From: JBBRMQ01 sp038230775
Lineage (GTDB): Bacteria > Acidobacteriota > Thermoanaerobaculia > Gp7-AA8
DNA length: 45,551 bases
Direction: 5' to 3'
Assembly: GCA_038230775.1 (NCBI GenBank)
Contig: JBBRMQ010000003.1
Location: 1 to 45,551, forward strand
Under the pieces are notes generated by a model. The model saw nothing but the letters and a program-made list of their open reading frames with translations, searched no databases and was not told the origin of the DNA. The stretch's first letter is position 1. Each line of letters starts with the position of its first letter. The position numbers were made by a program, and so were the translations under genes. This document shows, in pieces, positions 17,264 through 28,252 of this stretch.

Positions 17264-18474
17264 GCCGCGTATTGTGCCAGCGCGATGCGGAGAAGTTCCA
17301 CCGATCGGCGAAGATTGGTCTCGTTCAAGACGTACGCGATGCGCACTTCGCTCTTGCCGAGCGGCGACGCGTAGAAGCCGCTGGCCGGCGCCACCATCAC
17401 CGTCTCGCCTTCGTGCTGAAAATCTCGAAGGAGCCAGGCGGCGAAGTCGTCGGCATCTTCGACCGGCAAACGCGCGACGCAGTAGAACGCGCCTTCCGGC
17501 CTGGTGAGAAACACACCCGGAATCGAAGTCAGACCTTCGAAGAGGACGTCGCGACGGCGCTGGTACTCCTTCACGATGTCGGTGGTGTAAGTCTCGCTCA
17601 ACGATTCCGCGCCGACGGCGATGAACTGCGCGATTCCGGGTGGCGACAACCTTCCCTGCGCCATCCTCAGGCACGCGTCATACATGGGGGCGCTGCGCGT
17701 GACGAGCGATCCGAGGCGGATGCCGCACGCGCTGTAACGCTTGGAGAGGCTGTCGACGACGATCACGAAGTCGTCCGCATTCTTCAGTTCGAGGGCGCTC
17801 ATCACCTTGCGTCCGTCATAGACGAACTCGCGGTAGACCTCGTCCGAGACGAGGAACAGACCGTTGTCGCGGCAGAAGCTCGCGACCATCTCGAGCTCTT
17901 CGGGCGAGTAGACCGTTCCCGTCGGATTGTTCGGATTGCAGATGATGACGAGTCGCGTGCGATCGGTGAGTGCGCGCTCCCACACTTCACGCTTCGGAAT
18001 GTGGAACCCGTCGCGGCCGCGGCTGGTCACGGGAACGACATCGAGGCCGGCCATCGTGGCGAACGCGCGATAGTTCGCGTAGAACGGCTCCAGCACCATC
18101 ACGGCATCGCCTTCGTTCGCGCACGCCATGAATGCGAACAGAATCGCTTCGCTGCCGCCGGTAGTGGCAAGGATCTGCGACGTCTCCAGCGAAACTCCGA
18201 CGCGGCGCTCGTAGTAGTGCTGGAGCGAGCGCACGAACTCCGGCGTTCCGGTCGAGGGCGAGTACTCGAGCACCTTCGACTCCAGCTGATGCAAGCGGTC
18301 GCGCATGCACGACGGCGTCTCGATGTCCGGCTGTCCGATATTGAGGTGGTAGACCTTCGTCCCGCGGGCCTTCGCCGCGTCCGCGAGCGGAGCGAGTTTG
18401 CGAATCGGCGACTGCGGCATCGCCTCCGCGCGCCGCGACAGCGCGAACGCGCGCGTGGTGTCCGTGGTTGTCAT
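17260..18474 (-). CDS. Class I/II PLP-dependent aminotransferase
   Basis: A 404-residue cytoplasmic aminotransferase of the aspartate-aminotransferase fold, subgroup I-gamma-like. The visible site includes NIGQPD (45-50), TGGSEA near 105-110, NPNNPTG (180-186), SDEVYREFVYDG (210-221) and SLSKRYSACGIRLG with the PLP Lys245. The substrate is an amino acid/oxo-acid pair (Asp or aromatic), not resolvable from sequence. The ATG at 18474 is chosen because further-upstream frame (to 18600) merely translates the dispersed palindrome at 18536-18628. The stop overlaps the EVE start. Confidence 0.93.
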
Positions 18475-18535
18475 TTGATCTTGCTCATGGCGACCAACGG
18501 AAGTGCGAACGACGTGCCGTGGATCGAGAGAAGGT

Positions 18536-18628
18536 GTCATTCCGAGCGTAGCGAGGAACCGGCGTGGGCGGGCGGCACGCTCATCGCCCCACCCACCCAC
18601 ACCGGTCCCTCGCTACGCTCGGGATGAC
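18536..18628. repeat. Hairpin of the CTAG-family element (no tail)
   Basis: Arms GTCATTCCGAGCGTAGCGAG and CTCGCTACGCTCGGGATGAC, with the inner GCGTGGGCGGGCGG/CCCACCCACCCACAC pair. Only the palindromic half is present, unlike 9682 and 24801. It lies between acnA and the aminotransferase gene, both on the minus strand, where it could act as a terminator or message-stabilising hairpin. Confidence 0.8.
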
Positions 18629-18638
18629 ATCGGCTTAC

Positions 18639-18671
18639 CTCTGTCCTCAGTCCTCAGCCCTTCGTCCTCGC

Positions 18672-18673
<2 letters not shown>
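18639..18673. repeat. Degenerate CTCAGTC heptamers at the end of acnA
   Basis: Five successive 7-base units, CTCTGTC, CTCAGTC, CTCAGCC, CTTCGTC and CTCGCCT, running up to the acnA stop codon (18672-18674 on the minus strand). A decayed copy of the main array word. Confidence 0.65.
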
Positions 18674-21512
<2,839 letters not shown>

Positions 21513-21542
21513 CGGACGGCGAGTTTATCACCGCGATTTAAC

Positions 21543-21630
21543 AGGAAGGATGTAAGGCCGTAGAAGCAGTAGAACGAACCCCAAACTTGGCTTTCGTCCT
21601 ACTCGTCTCTACGGCCTTACGGCGTTACTC
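21543..21630. repeat. Inverted repeat upstream of acnA
   Basis: A perfect 13-base pair, GTAAGGCCGTAGA (21552-21564) and TCTACGGCCTTAC (21608-21620). Further complementary GTAGAACGAA and TTCGTCCTAC words lie inside. It shares the 15-mer TTCGTCCTACTCGTC (21593-21607) in reverse complement with 1465-1479. It lies between the end of the first tandem-PilZ gene and the start of acnA on the minus strand, so it can end the PilZ message or sit in the acnA leader. Confidence 0.72.
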
Positions 21631-21636
21631 GACAGC

Positions 21637-22380
21637 TTACGAGGCCATCGCCAGCATGCCGCTCATCGGCTTGTGCTGCAGCGGATCGAACTTGCGGCGC
21701 AGGGAGTTGAGATCGACCCGCGCCTGCTTGCGCATGCACAACTGCACGATCACTGCCCGCATCAGCGCTTCCTCGCCGGTGATGTTCAGCCCGATTTCGA
21801 ATCCTTGTCTACGCTCCGCGGGGCGGCACCACGCCGCAGTGGCGATGACGTCCACGGCGGGACCAGGCTCCAGACAGAACCGCAACGAAGTGCGTTGGCC
21901 GACACGAACGGGCTGCCTCACGTTGATCCTCGCTCCCCGAATCGAGAGGTCGAGGACGCGCATGTCCGCAGCGTCGGCGCCGAAGGTGCCGTTGAGGGGA
22001 AGCGTGATGCAATATCGTTCGGTGCTTCTCGAGTCCTGGATGGCGATCGCTTCGTCGCTCGCAATGAGCTGGTCGAGCGCGCTGCCGAGGGCCGGCAACA
22101 CGTCATCGAAGACAACGCCGGCAAAATAGACATCGGATTCGTCGTCGTCCAGCGCGAGCGCCGCGAGCTGACACCAGAGGACGGTTGCCTTCGTGTTGAC
22201 CGTGCCGATGCTGGTCGCCAAGGCGATCGGCGCGTTCGATCCCACCTCGAGATGCTTCGTGATCTGAATTCGCGCGCCTTTCACCGAGAGATCCACAACG
22301 CTTGCGGGGACTTGCTCCAGGACGGCGGGGAGTCCTTTCGGCAGAAAGTAACGTGGATGCCTTCTCAAGTCGCTCAACAT
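21637..22380 (-). CDS. Tandem PilZ-domain protein (paralog 1)
   Basis: A 247-residue cytoplasmic protein with two PilZ copies. The first has RRHPRYF near the start and DLSVKGARI; the second has RSTERYCITLPLNG and DLSIRGARI. RxxxR-like and (D/N)xSxxG elements are the c-di-GMP contacts of PilZ. The C-terminal module VIVQLCMRKQARVDLNSLRR is shared with the next gene and is not part of PilZ. Start ATG at 22380 with GAGGTG seven bases upstream. It probably reads c-di-GMP, with the GGDEF-EAL enzyme at 4095 as a possible source. Confidence 0.85.
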   Translation of the reverse strand: MLSDLRRHPRYFLPKGLPAVLEQVPASVVDLSVKGARIQITKHLEVGSNAPIALATSIGTVNTKATVLWCQLAALALDDDESDVYFAGVVFDDVLPALGSALDQLIASDEAIAIQDSRSTERYCITLPLNGTFGADAADMRVLDLSIRGARINVRQPVRVGQRTSLRFCLEPGPAVDVIATAAWCRPAERRQGFEIGLNITGEEALMRAVIVQLCMRKQARVDLNSLRRKFDPLQHKPMSGMLAMAS

Positions 22381-22456
22381 AAAGTCACCTCGGAGATCAC
22401 TCGCAAATCGGGGCGTCAGAACTTCGTCAATTGTTCGTCGAAAAAACGTCGTCCGT

Positions 22457-23200
22457 TTACGACGCTGCCAAAGCCGTGTACTGATGAGACAGAGAGCGCA
22501 TCGAATCGAAGCGGCGGCGGAGCGAATTGAGGTCGATCCGTGCCTCGTCGCGCATGCACAGCCGGTGAATGGCGATCCGCATGCGCTCTTCCTGCGCGTC
22601 GATCTTGAGACCGGCCTCGAAGCCTTCCTTCTCGGCGCCGAGACACCACATCACGGTGGCGTCGATGTCGACCGGACCGGTCTCGCCATCCACTTGAAAA
22701 CGCAGGGGTGCCGTGCTGCCGAAGGGAACGAACTGCGGCAGCGCGATTCGTGCGCCGCGAATGGAGAGGTCGATGATGCCGACCGGGGCCACAGCGCCGA
22801 ACGATCCCGTCAGGCGCGCGCTGATGCGGAAGCGATCCGCGGAGCGGGCGTCCTCGATGGGTATGGCCAGGTTCGACTTCAACAGCCTCTCGAGAAGGTC
22901 CCCGATCTCCAGGGAAGCATCGTCCACACCGTCGAAGACGAGGCCGGCGAGGTAGCGATCGGGCGATTCGGAGATCGAAAGGTCGTCGATCTCGCACCAG
23001 AGAACCGATGCCGCGATGTTGATCGAGCCGCGGTGGGTCTCAATGACCATCTGAAAGCGAGCGCCCAGCGGCAGCGGGTTCGCGATCTCGATCCGCGCTC
23101 CCTTGAGCGAGAGGTCGACGATGCTGGCGGGCTGATCGCTGTAACGGGCGTGGAGTGGCGGAAGGAGGAAGTAGCGGGGAACGGTTCGGAAACTTGCCAT
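22457..23200 (-). CDS. Tandem PilZ-domain protein (paralog 2)
   Basis: Paralog of the gene just downstream, in the same orientation, separated by 76 bases. I chose the ATG at 23200 because AAGGTG lies nine bases upstream and the product is then 247 residues, exactly like its paralog; a GTG at 23212 would add four residues. First PilZ: VPRYFLLPPL and DLSLKGARI; second: ADRFRISARLTG and DLSIRGARIALP. The end LCMRDEARIDLNSLRRRF matches paralog 1 closely while the middle has diverged, so the C-terminal module is under stronger constraint. Role: c-di-GMP or other ligand binding, partner unknown. Confidence 0.84.
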   Translation of the reverse strand: MASFRTVPRYFLLPPLHARYSDQPASIVDLSLKGARIEIANPLPLGARFQMVIETHRGSINIAASVLWCEIDDLSISESPDRYLAGLVFDGVDDASLEIGDLLERLLKSNLAIPIEDARSADRFRISARLTGSFGAVAPVGIIDLSIRGARIALPQFVPFGSTAPLRFQVDGETGPVDIDATVMWCLGAEKEGFEAGLKIDAQEERMRIAIHRLCMRDEARIDLNSLRRRFDSMRSLSHQYTALAAS

Positions 23201-23291
23201 GTCTGTTGTCACCTTGGTGCGTAGTTTCGGGCCGCACCTGTGAACCGACCGGCAGCTCAGCGTCGGAAAAACGTCAAAAGGGGTTCGCGAT

Positions 23292-24791
23292 TCAACGCGT
23301 GGTTGGGGAGCTGGGAGTCGGCAGCCGGGAGCCGCGGCCGGAGATGGATTCGCCGGCTCCCCGCTCCCGATTCCCGGTGCCCCGTTCGGGCCAGCCGCGC
23401 TGCTTCACTTCCTCGAAGCTCAGCAGCGAGTTCGCGTAGTAGTCGCGCAACAGCATCTGGGCGGGATTCCACTGCCACGCATCCTCGGGGAAAGGCACGC
23501 CTTCGCCGTCGAAGAGATCCGAACGCCACCGTTGCGCGGGCTGGATGAGGTGCCGAAGCTCGAGAATACGGCGCGCCGCGCGCCAGGTCTCCGCTCCGGT
23601 CTTCTCGCGAAGAAGCCAGACGCGTCCGTGATCGCGTTCGAGCGCCGCGATCATCTCCGAATCGGTGACGATGCTCTGCGTCGCAAAGACCCTTGCCGCG
23701 AGCGTCACCGGCGTGACGGGAAGGGCATGCGAGATCTCGCCCATCACTTTCTCGGCCAGCGCGGTGAGGTGAGGCTTCCGCTCTTCGAAATCCGCGGCGA
23801 GGATCTGGGGATGGTCGCGCACGAATTCGTCGACGAGGACGGGCTTGCCGAAACTCACGATGGCGTAGCCGTAGCGCCGGAACCGCCGGAAGATGCCGCG
23901 CCAGAAGTTGCGGAAGAGAAAATCGGCTGTGGTCGAGAGCATCTCACCCTTCGTCCGTCGATCCTCCTTTCCGATCAGCTCCTCGGTGAGGTTACGGTCT
24001 TCGAGAACGCGGTCGTAGTTGATCGCGGTCGGGATGAGAAAGAGTGGAGCGTCGAAGTCCGCATCGCGCTTGGCGGTGACGATGTAGTCGAGCATGCCGA
24101 GCTTCGGTTTCATGAATGCGCCGTCGCGCGAGAGACCGCCCTCGATGAAGATCCCCTGTGTGACGCCGTTCTTCGTGATCGTGCGGATGAAGCTCGCCAG
24201 CACGGCGTGGTACAGCGGCTCGCGATAGCGCCGGCGGATGAAGTAGGCGCCGAACCACTTGAAGAGATGATTGAGCGGCCAGACGCGTGCCCACTCCCCC
24301 ACCGCGTACGACAACGAGATGAACTTGAAGAGCATGTGTGCGACGAGGACGTAGTCGGCGTTCGACCGATGATTGATGATGTACACCACGACCGCGTTTC
24401 GCGGCGCCGTCTCGTTGAAGTCGACGAGCGGCTTGCGCTCGACGACGGGCCGGTACAGAAAACTGAGCACCGCGCGCGCGATCGGCTGTCCGAAGCGGTA
24501 GTACGCCAGGAGGTTGAACTTCGGCACAATCTCGCGCAGATACGCGCGGGCCTGACGGGTGGCTTCGTCGGTCGAAACGTGGTGTTCGCGCGCGTACGTC
24601 TGCACGGCCTGCACGACGTCGCGCGACCCAAACACTTCGAGCTCGATGTCGGCATGACGTTTCTTGAGTTTGAAACGATCGATGCGGATGCGACTGTTGT
24701 GCTGCAGCCGCCGCGCGTGACGTTTGCCGAGCCACAACGCGACCGCGCACAGCGCGACCGCTGCGGCGAATCCGATGGCGAAGCGAAGCAT
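23292..24791 (-). CDS. plsB: PlsB-like glycerol-3-phosphate acyltransferase
   Basis: A 499-residue membrane-bound acyltransferase. One N-terminal hydrophobic helix (about 3-22) is followed by the catalytic domain: NHRSNADY (H141, D146 of the HX4D motif), GAYFIRR (181-187), the substrate motif FIEGGLSRDG (215-224) and IPTAINYDRV (253-262). This order matches PlsB/GPAT enzymes that acylate glycerol-3-phosphate at position 1. At 499 residues it is shorter than E. coli PlsB (about 800). The last 29 residues, from GTGNRERGAGES, are encoded by a GAGNNGG heptamer hairpin and are probably non-functional. Confidence 0.9.
   Translation of the reverse strand: MLRFAIGFAAAVALCAVALWLGKRHARRLQHNSRIRIDRFKLKKRHADIELEVFGSRDVVQAVQTYAREHHVSTDEATRQARAYLREIVPKFNLLAYYRFGQPIARAVLSFLYRPVVERKPLVDFNETAPRNAVVVYIINHRSNADYVLVAHMLFKFISLSYAVGEWARVWPLNHLFKWFGAYFIRRRYREPLYHAVLASFIRTITKNGVTQGIFIEGGLSRDGAFMKPKLGMLDYIVTAKRDADFDAPLFLIPTAINYDRVLEDRNLTEELIGKEDRRTKGEMLSTTADFLFRNFWRGIFRRFRRYGYAIVSFGKPVLVDEFVRDHPQILAADFEERKPHLTALAEKVMGEISHALPVTPVTLAARVFATQSIVTDSEMIAALERDHGRVWLLREKTGAETWRAARRILELRHLIQPAQRWRSDLFDGEGVPFPEDAWQWNPAQMLLRDYYANSLLSFEEVKQRGWPERGTGNRERGAGESISGRGSRLPTPSSPTTR
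23301..23387. repeat. Degenerate GAGNNGG heptamer hairpin at the end of plsB
   Basis: Forward units GAGCTGG, GAGTCGG, CAGCCGG, GAGCCGC (23308-23335), a short loop, then reverse units CCGGCTC, CCCGCTC, CCGATTC, CCGGTGC, CCCGTTC (23353-23387). Units are degenerate but keep the 7-base period. It lies inside the reading frame of plsB and codes for its C-terminal tail. Confidence 0.72.
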
Positions 24792-24800
24792 GGAATCAGT

Positions 24801-24960
24801 CTAGTGTCCTGAGTGGGAGATTCGCCGCATTTCGTTGACTGCAGGACGGAGGTCCAGTTGCCCTCTTGTCATTCCGAGCGTAGCGAGGAACCGGTGTGGG
24901 CGGGCGGCGCGTTCATCGTCCCGCCCACCCACACCGCTCCCTCGCTACGCTCGGGATGAC
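24801..24960. repeat. Inverted copy of the CTAG-ended palindromic element
   Basis: Starts CTAGTGTCCTGAGTGGGAGA, then a tail of about 60 bases, then the hairpin 24868-24960 with the GTCATTCCGAGCGTAGCGAG and CTCGCTACGCTCGGGATGAC arms. Orientation is opposite to 9682. It lies upstream of plsB, ten bases from its ATG, so it must hold or separate the plsB control region. Between 24961 and 25066 I see only unassigned sequence. Confidence 0.8.
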
Positions 24961-25066
24961 ATGGTTGCCTGCCGCCCGAGTGATCTTGCGTCGCGACGGC
25001 GAGGGCGATGCGGGAAAATCGTCGAAGAGGCGCAAGCTTCCGCAAGCGGGGCGAGGGGCCACCACC

Positions 25067-25642
25067 CTACGTTGCCTTCTCCCCGCGTCCGGGGAGAAGG
25101 TGCCCGAAGGGCGGATGAGGGGCGCCTCCACTTGTGGAGGGCCTTCCTAGTTCCTTGAACCAGAGAAGCTGGATCTCGTGTGGCTGATCCGGATACGTTC
25201 CGGCATTCACCGACCGCAGCACGCAGCCCTGGCGCTCGTAGAACCGGCACGCCGCTACGTTCGTGTTCTGCGTCTCGACCTTCAACTCGCGGCATCCATG
25301 CGCGATCGCCCAGCGCTCCGCCGCTGCAAAAATCGCTCTCCCCACTCCTCGGCCGCGGATCTCCGGGGCGACCCGCAGATCCCACAGCAGTGCGAGATCG
25401 CCGCGGCCCTCGAGCATGTCGACGCCGGGTGTGTCGCGGGCGACGAGCGCGCCACCGACGATCGTCTCTTCCGCGCGCGCAGCGATGAGCCCCCAGTTCA
25501 CAGTGGACCCGGGAAACTCGAGAGCGTAGTCCTTGGGATAGGGATCGACGGCGCGTTCGATGAGTCGAGTGCCATCGACGTCGAAAATGGATCGGACTTC
25601 GAAGGAGATGGGGACGCGCTCGTACTCGCCGAGCGCGTCCAT
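25067..25642 (-). CDS. GNAT family N-acetyltransferase with repeat-coded tail
   Basis: A 191-residue GCN5-related acetyltransferase. The acetyl-CoA signature RVAPEIRGRGVGRAIFAAAE is at the centre, followed by KVETQNTNVAACRFYERQGC, the last two motifs of the fold. The N-terminal strand region WGLIAARAEETIVGGALVA is also typical. The substrate is unknown. The natural end is likely QLLWFKEL; the last 26 residues are encoded by a REP-like repeat (25078-25125) and a CCTCCAC/GTGGAGG hairpin. It lies 26 bases downstream of the TonB-receptor gene on the same strand, so it may be co-transcribed with it. Confidence 0.88.
   Translation of the reverse strand: MDALGEYERVPISFEVRSIFDVDGTRLIERAVDPYPKDYALEFPGSTVNWGLIAARAEETIVGGALVARDTPGVDMLEGRGDLALLWDLRVAPEIRGRGVGRAIFAAAERWAIAHGCRELKVETQNTNVAACRFYERQGCVLRSVNAGTYPDQPHEIQLLWFKELGRPSTSGGAPHPPFGHLLPGRGEKAT
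25078..25125. repeat. REP-like repeat at the 3' end of the GNAT gene
   Basis: CTCCCCGCGTCCGGGGAGAA followed by GGTGCCCGAAGGGCGGATGA. Both CCCCGCGTCCGGGG and GCCCGAAGGGC are small palindromes. This word combination is a familiar dispersed repeat of many proteobacterial genomes. It is translated here as the end of the acetyltransferase. Confidence 0.65.
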
Positions 25643-25668
25643 CGTCTCTTCGCCGACGCGGAATGGTG

Positions 25669-28065
25669 TCAGAACGTGATGCGGGTGCTGATGCCGACCG
25701 TACGCGGGTTGTTCGTCAGGTAGCCAACGCGGGCGCGCGTACCGCGCTCCTGATCGAGCGCCAGCAACGCCCGCTCGTTGGTCAAGTTATTGACGAACAG
25801 CGCCGTGTCCCACCGGTTCTTGAGAATGCCGACGCGCAGGTTGACGAGATCGTACGCCGGCAGCTTCGGATCGAACGTGAAGGTGTTCTGCGTGTACGGA
25901 CCGCCGATGTTGTGCGGCGCGAACGAGACCAGGTTCACGGTTCCGAAACCCGCGGCCTGATCGCCAATCTGCGTGAAGCGATCGCCGACGTGCTGGTACA
26001 CGCCGGTCAGATAGCCGGCCATCGCCGAGCGCATCTGCCAGCGATAGGTTCCCGCCGCCGCGAGCTGATCCTGAGGAACGGTCGCCAGACGATTGCCGCT
26101 CTTGAGGCCCGCGACGACCGCGCCACCATTGATGATGCTCGACTGCAGCTTCGAATCGGTGTGGCTCGCGGAAATCGCGAAGTCGAAGACGTCCGTTGGC
26201 GCGGCGGTGAACTCCACCTCGGCGCCCGTGCTGCGGGCCTTCGGCACGCTGAAGATGAGTCGCGATGAGCACGAGCCCGCGGTGACCGTAGCCTGCAGAT
26301 CTTTGATATTGGCGTAGAACGCCGCGGCATTGAACGATCCGCGGCCATTCATGATGGTCGACTTCGATCCCACCTCGTAGTTCCACAGCGTTTCGTCACC
26401 CCACCTCGGATGCCCGCCGAATGTCGCAAGGTCCTGCGCCGTGCAGTTCGGCGTCAACAGCGGATCGTTGATGCCGCCTAACCGGAAGCCTTTGGCGATC
26501 TGCGCATTGAGGCGCGTGGAGTCATTCAACTTGTAGCTGGCGATCACGCGGGGCGCGATGCCGTTTGCCTTCACCGAGCCGACGCTGTCGATGGGGTCCG
26601 AGAAGATACCGTCGAAGATCTGCGTGCGGTCCTCTTTGAAGTCGTAGAAGCGCAGACCGCCGGTGACGTCCAGCTTCGGCGTCGCGTGATAGGTACCCTC
26701 GCCGAAGAGCGCGAACTGATTGAGCTTGTAGTGGAGATCCGACTTGTACAACTCATCGGTCTTCGCAATCTTCGTCCCGGCCGTCGGAATCTTGCTCAGC
26801 GCCGTGAATCCGGTCACCGGCAGATTCTGGCCGTATTGTTTGGTCTGATGGGTATAGAACGCTCCACCGACCCACTGAAACGCGGCTGCGTTCCCGGAGA
26901 GGCGAAGCTCCTGGCTCAGCGACTTTGCTTTCGTGGCGTCGTAGAGCGGAGCGTTCAGCGTGAAGACGTTCGCCGGCAGACCGATCGTGCCTCCGGTGAT
27001 GCTCGAGGTGAGTGCGCCGGCGTCGCGGATGACCAGCACGTCGCGATTGGTATACGACGTGACCGACGTCAGGGTGGTGCCACCGGCCAGGTCGTACGAG
27101 GCGTTGAGGTCGCCCAACGTGAATTTGTCGGTGAACGGTTCCTCGAGCTGCGTGAACTGACGGAGGCCGCCGAGCTGCACCTGCGGACGCGTCGTGGTGT
27201 AGGGGTTGCCGAGGATGTTGAAGACGTCGATGCGATTCCAGCCATTCATCTTCACGCGCTGATAGATCACGCGCGGCGTGATGTGGAAGCCCTTCGACGG
27301 CTCGAAGAGGAAGGCCAGCCGGCCGCCGGTGCGGTCGCCGTTGTTCACATTCTTGTTGACCGAGAGATTCGGCTGCACCGCGTCGATGAAACCGCCGTAT
27401 CGCGTGAAGTAGCCGGCGAAGCGCATCGCCGCGGTGGTGCCCAGCGGCGCATTCACCGCCACCTTCGCGCTGCCCTGCATACCGCCGTTGGAGATGCTTC
27501 CGAGGCTGAAGTCGCCGATGGTCTCGGAGATGCCGAGCTTCGGCTGGTTGCTGATGTAGCGCACCGTGCCCGCTTCGGAGCCGGAGCCGAACAGCGTTCC
27601 CTGCGGTCCGCGCAGCACTTCGACGCGCGACAGGTCAAAGAGGTCGACGTCGGGCGTGAACAGCGACAGCGAGATGACGGACTCGTCGAGGTACACCCCG
27701 ACGTTCTCTTTCACGCCGGGCTGATCGCGGACGATCTGTCCCGCGGAGACGCCACGAATGGCGACCTGACTCTGCCCGGGACCGAGGTTCTGCACGCTGA
27801 AGCCGGCGACGTTGGCGGCGACGTCTTCCATGGTCTCCGCGCCGCGATCGCGCAGCTCGGACTCGGTCGGCGCCGCGACCGACATCGGCACTTCCTGCAC
27901 CGTTTCCTCCCGCTTTCGGGCGGTGACCACCATCTCTTCGGTCACTCTCGCCTTCTTCTCTTCTTCGGGAGTCTTCTTCGTGTCTTTGGTTTCCTGAGCG
28001 AGGGCGAGGGGGAATGAGGAGAGGAAAATGATCGTGAGAACACTTCTCATCAGAAGGATTTTCAT
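25669..28065 (-). CDS. TonB-dependent outer-membrane receptor
   Basis: A 798-residue receptor with signal peptide (MKILLMRSVLTIIFLSSF, cleavage near LALAQ). A TonB-box/plug start TEEMVVTARKREETVQEVP follows, then the plug domain with VLRGPQGTLFGSGSEAG, and a beta-barrel ending in RTVGISTRITF with the terminal Phe typical of outer-membrane proteins. The plug resembles the CirA/iron-polyphenol subgroup; the ligand is unknown. The ATG at 28065 is chosen since AAGGAG lies six bases upstream and the signal peptide starts there; a longer frame to 28119 adds 18 residues with no function. The 188-base gap to the RND permease holds no obvious regulator. Confidence 0.93.
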   Translation of the reverse strand: MKILLMRSVLTIIFLSSFPLALAQETKDTKKTPEEEKKARVTEEMVVTARKREETVQEVPMSVAAPTESELRDRGAETMEDVAANVAGFSVQNLGPGQSQVAIRGVSAGQIVRDQPGVKENVGVYLDESVISLSLFTPDVDLFDLSRVEVLRGPQGTLFGSGSEAGTVRYISNQPKLGISETIGDFSLGSISNGGMQGSAKVAVNAPLGTTAAMRFAGYFTRYGGFIDAVQPNLSVNKNVNNGDRTGGRLAFLFEPSKGFHITPRVIYQRVKMNGWNRIDVFNILGNPYTTTRPQVQLGGLRQFTQLEEPFTDKFTLGDLNASYDLAGGTTLTSVTSYTNRDVLVIRDAGALTSSITGGTIGLPANVFTLNAPLYDATKAKSLSQELRLSGNAAAFQWVGGAFYTHQTKQYGQNLPVTGFTALSKIPTAGTKIAKTDELYKSDLHYKLNQFALFGEGTYHATPKLDVTGGLRFYDFKEDRTQIFDGIFSDPIDSVGSVKANGIAPRVIASYKLNDSTRLNAQIAKGFRLGGINDPLLTPNCTAQDLATFGGHPRWGDETLWNYEVGSKSTIMNGRGSFNAAAFYANIKDLQATVTAGSCSSRLIFSVPKARSTGAEVEFTAAPTDVFDFAISASHTDSKLQSSIINGGAVVAGLKSGNRLATVPQDQLAAAGTYRWQMRSAMAGYLTGVYQHVGDRFTQIGDQAAGFGTVNLVSFAPHNIGGPYTQNTFTFDPKLPAYDLVNLRVGILKNRWDTALFVNNLTNERALLALDQERGTRARVGYLTNNPRTVGISTRITF

Positions 28066-28252
28066 CAGCACGCTCCTTTGGACGAGTTCGATTCTGCCCC
28101 GCGCTCGAAGCAGGGTCAAGCGGCGGCAGGCGTGATCAACCGCCTTTTATAGAACGCCGGACCGGTGCATCTCATCGCGCCGATTGCGATTCCGACGAAG
28201 AAATCGGGATTGGCCAGGACCAAGTGGCTGACTCTAGACCGGGGGGCCGCGC

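Noticed and set aside
18475..18600. N-terminal extension of the aminotransferase to 18600
   Set aside because: The extra residues come from the dispersed palindrome and lack similarity to the family start; ATG 18474 fits.
24961..25066. tRNA or small RNA in the gap before the GNAT stop
   Set aside because: No cloverleaf or T-loop consensus visible; the sequence looks unremarkable.
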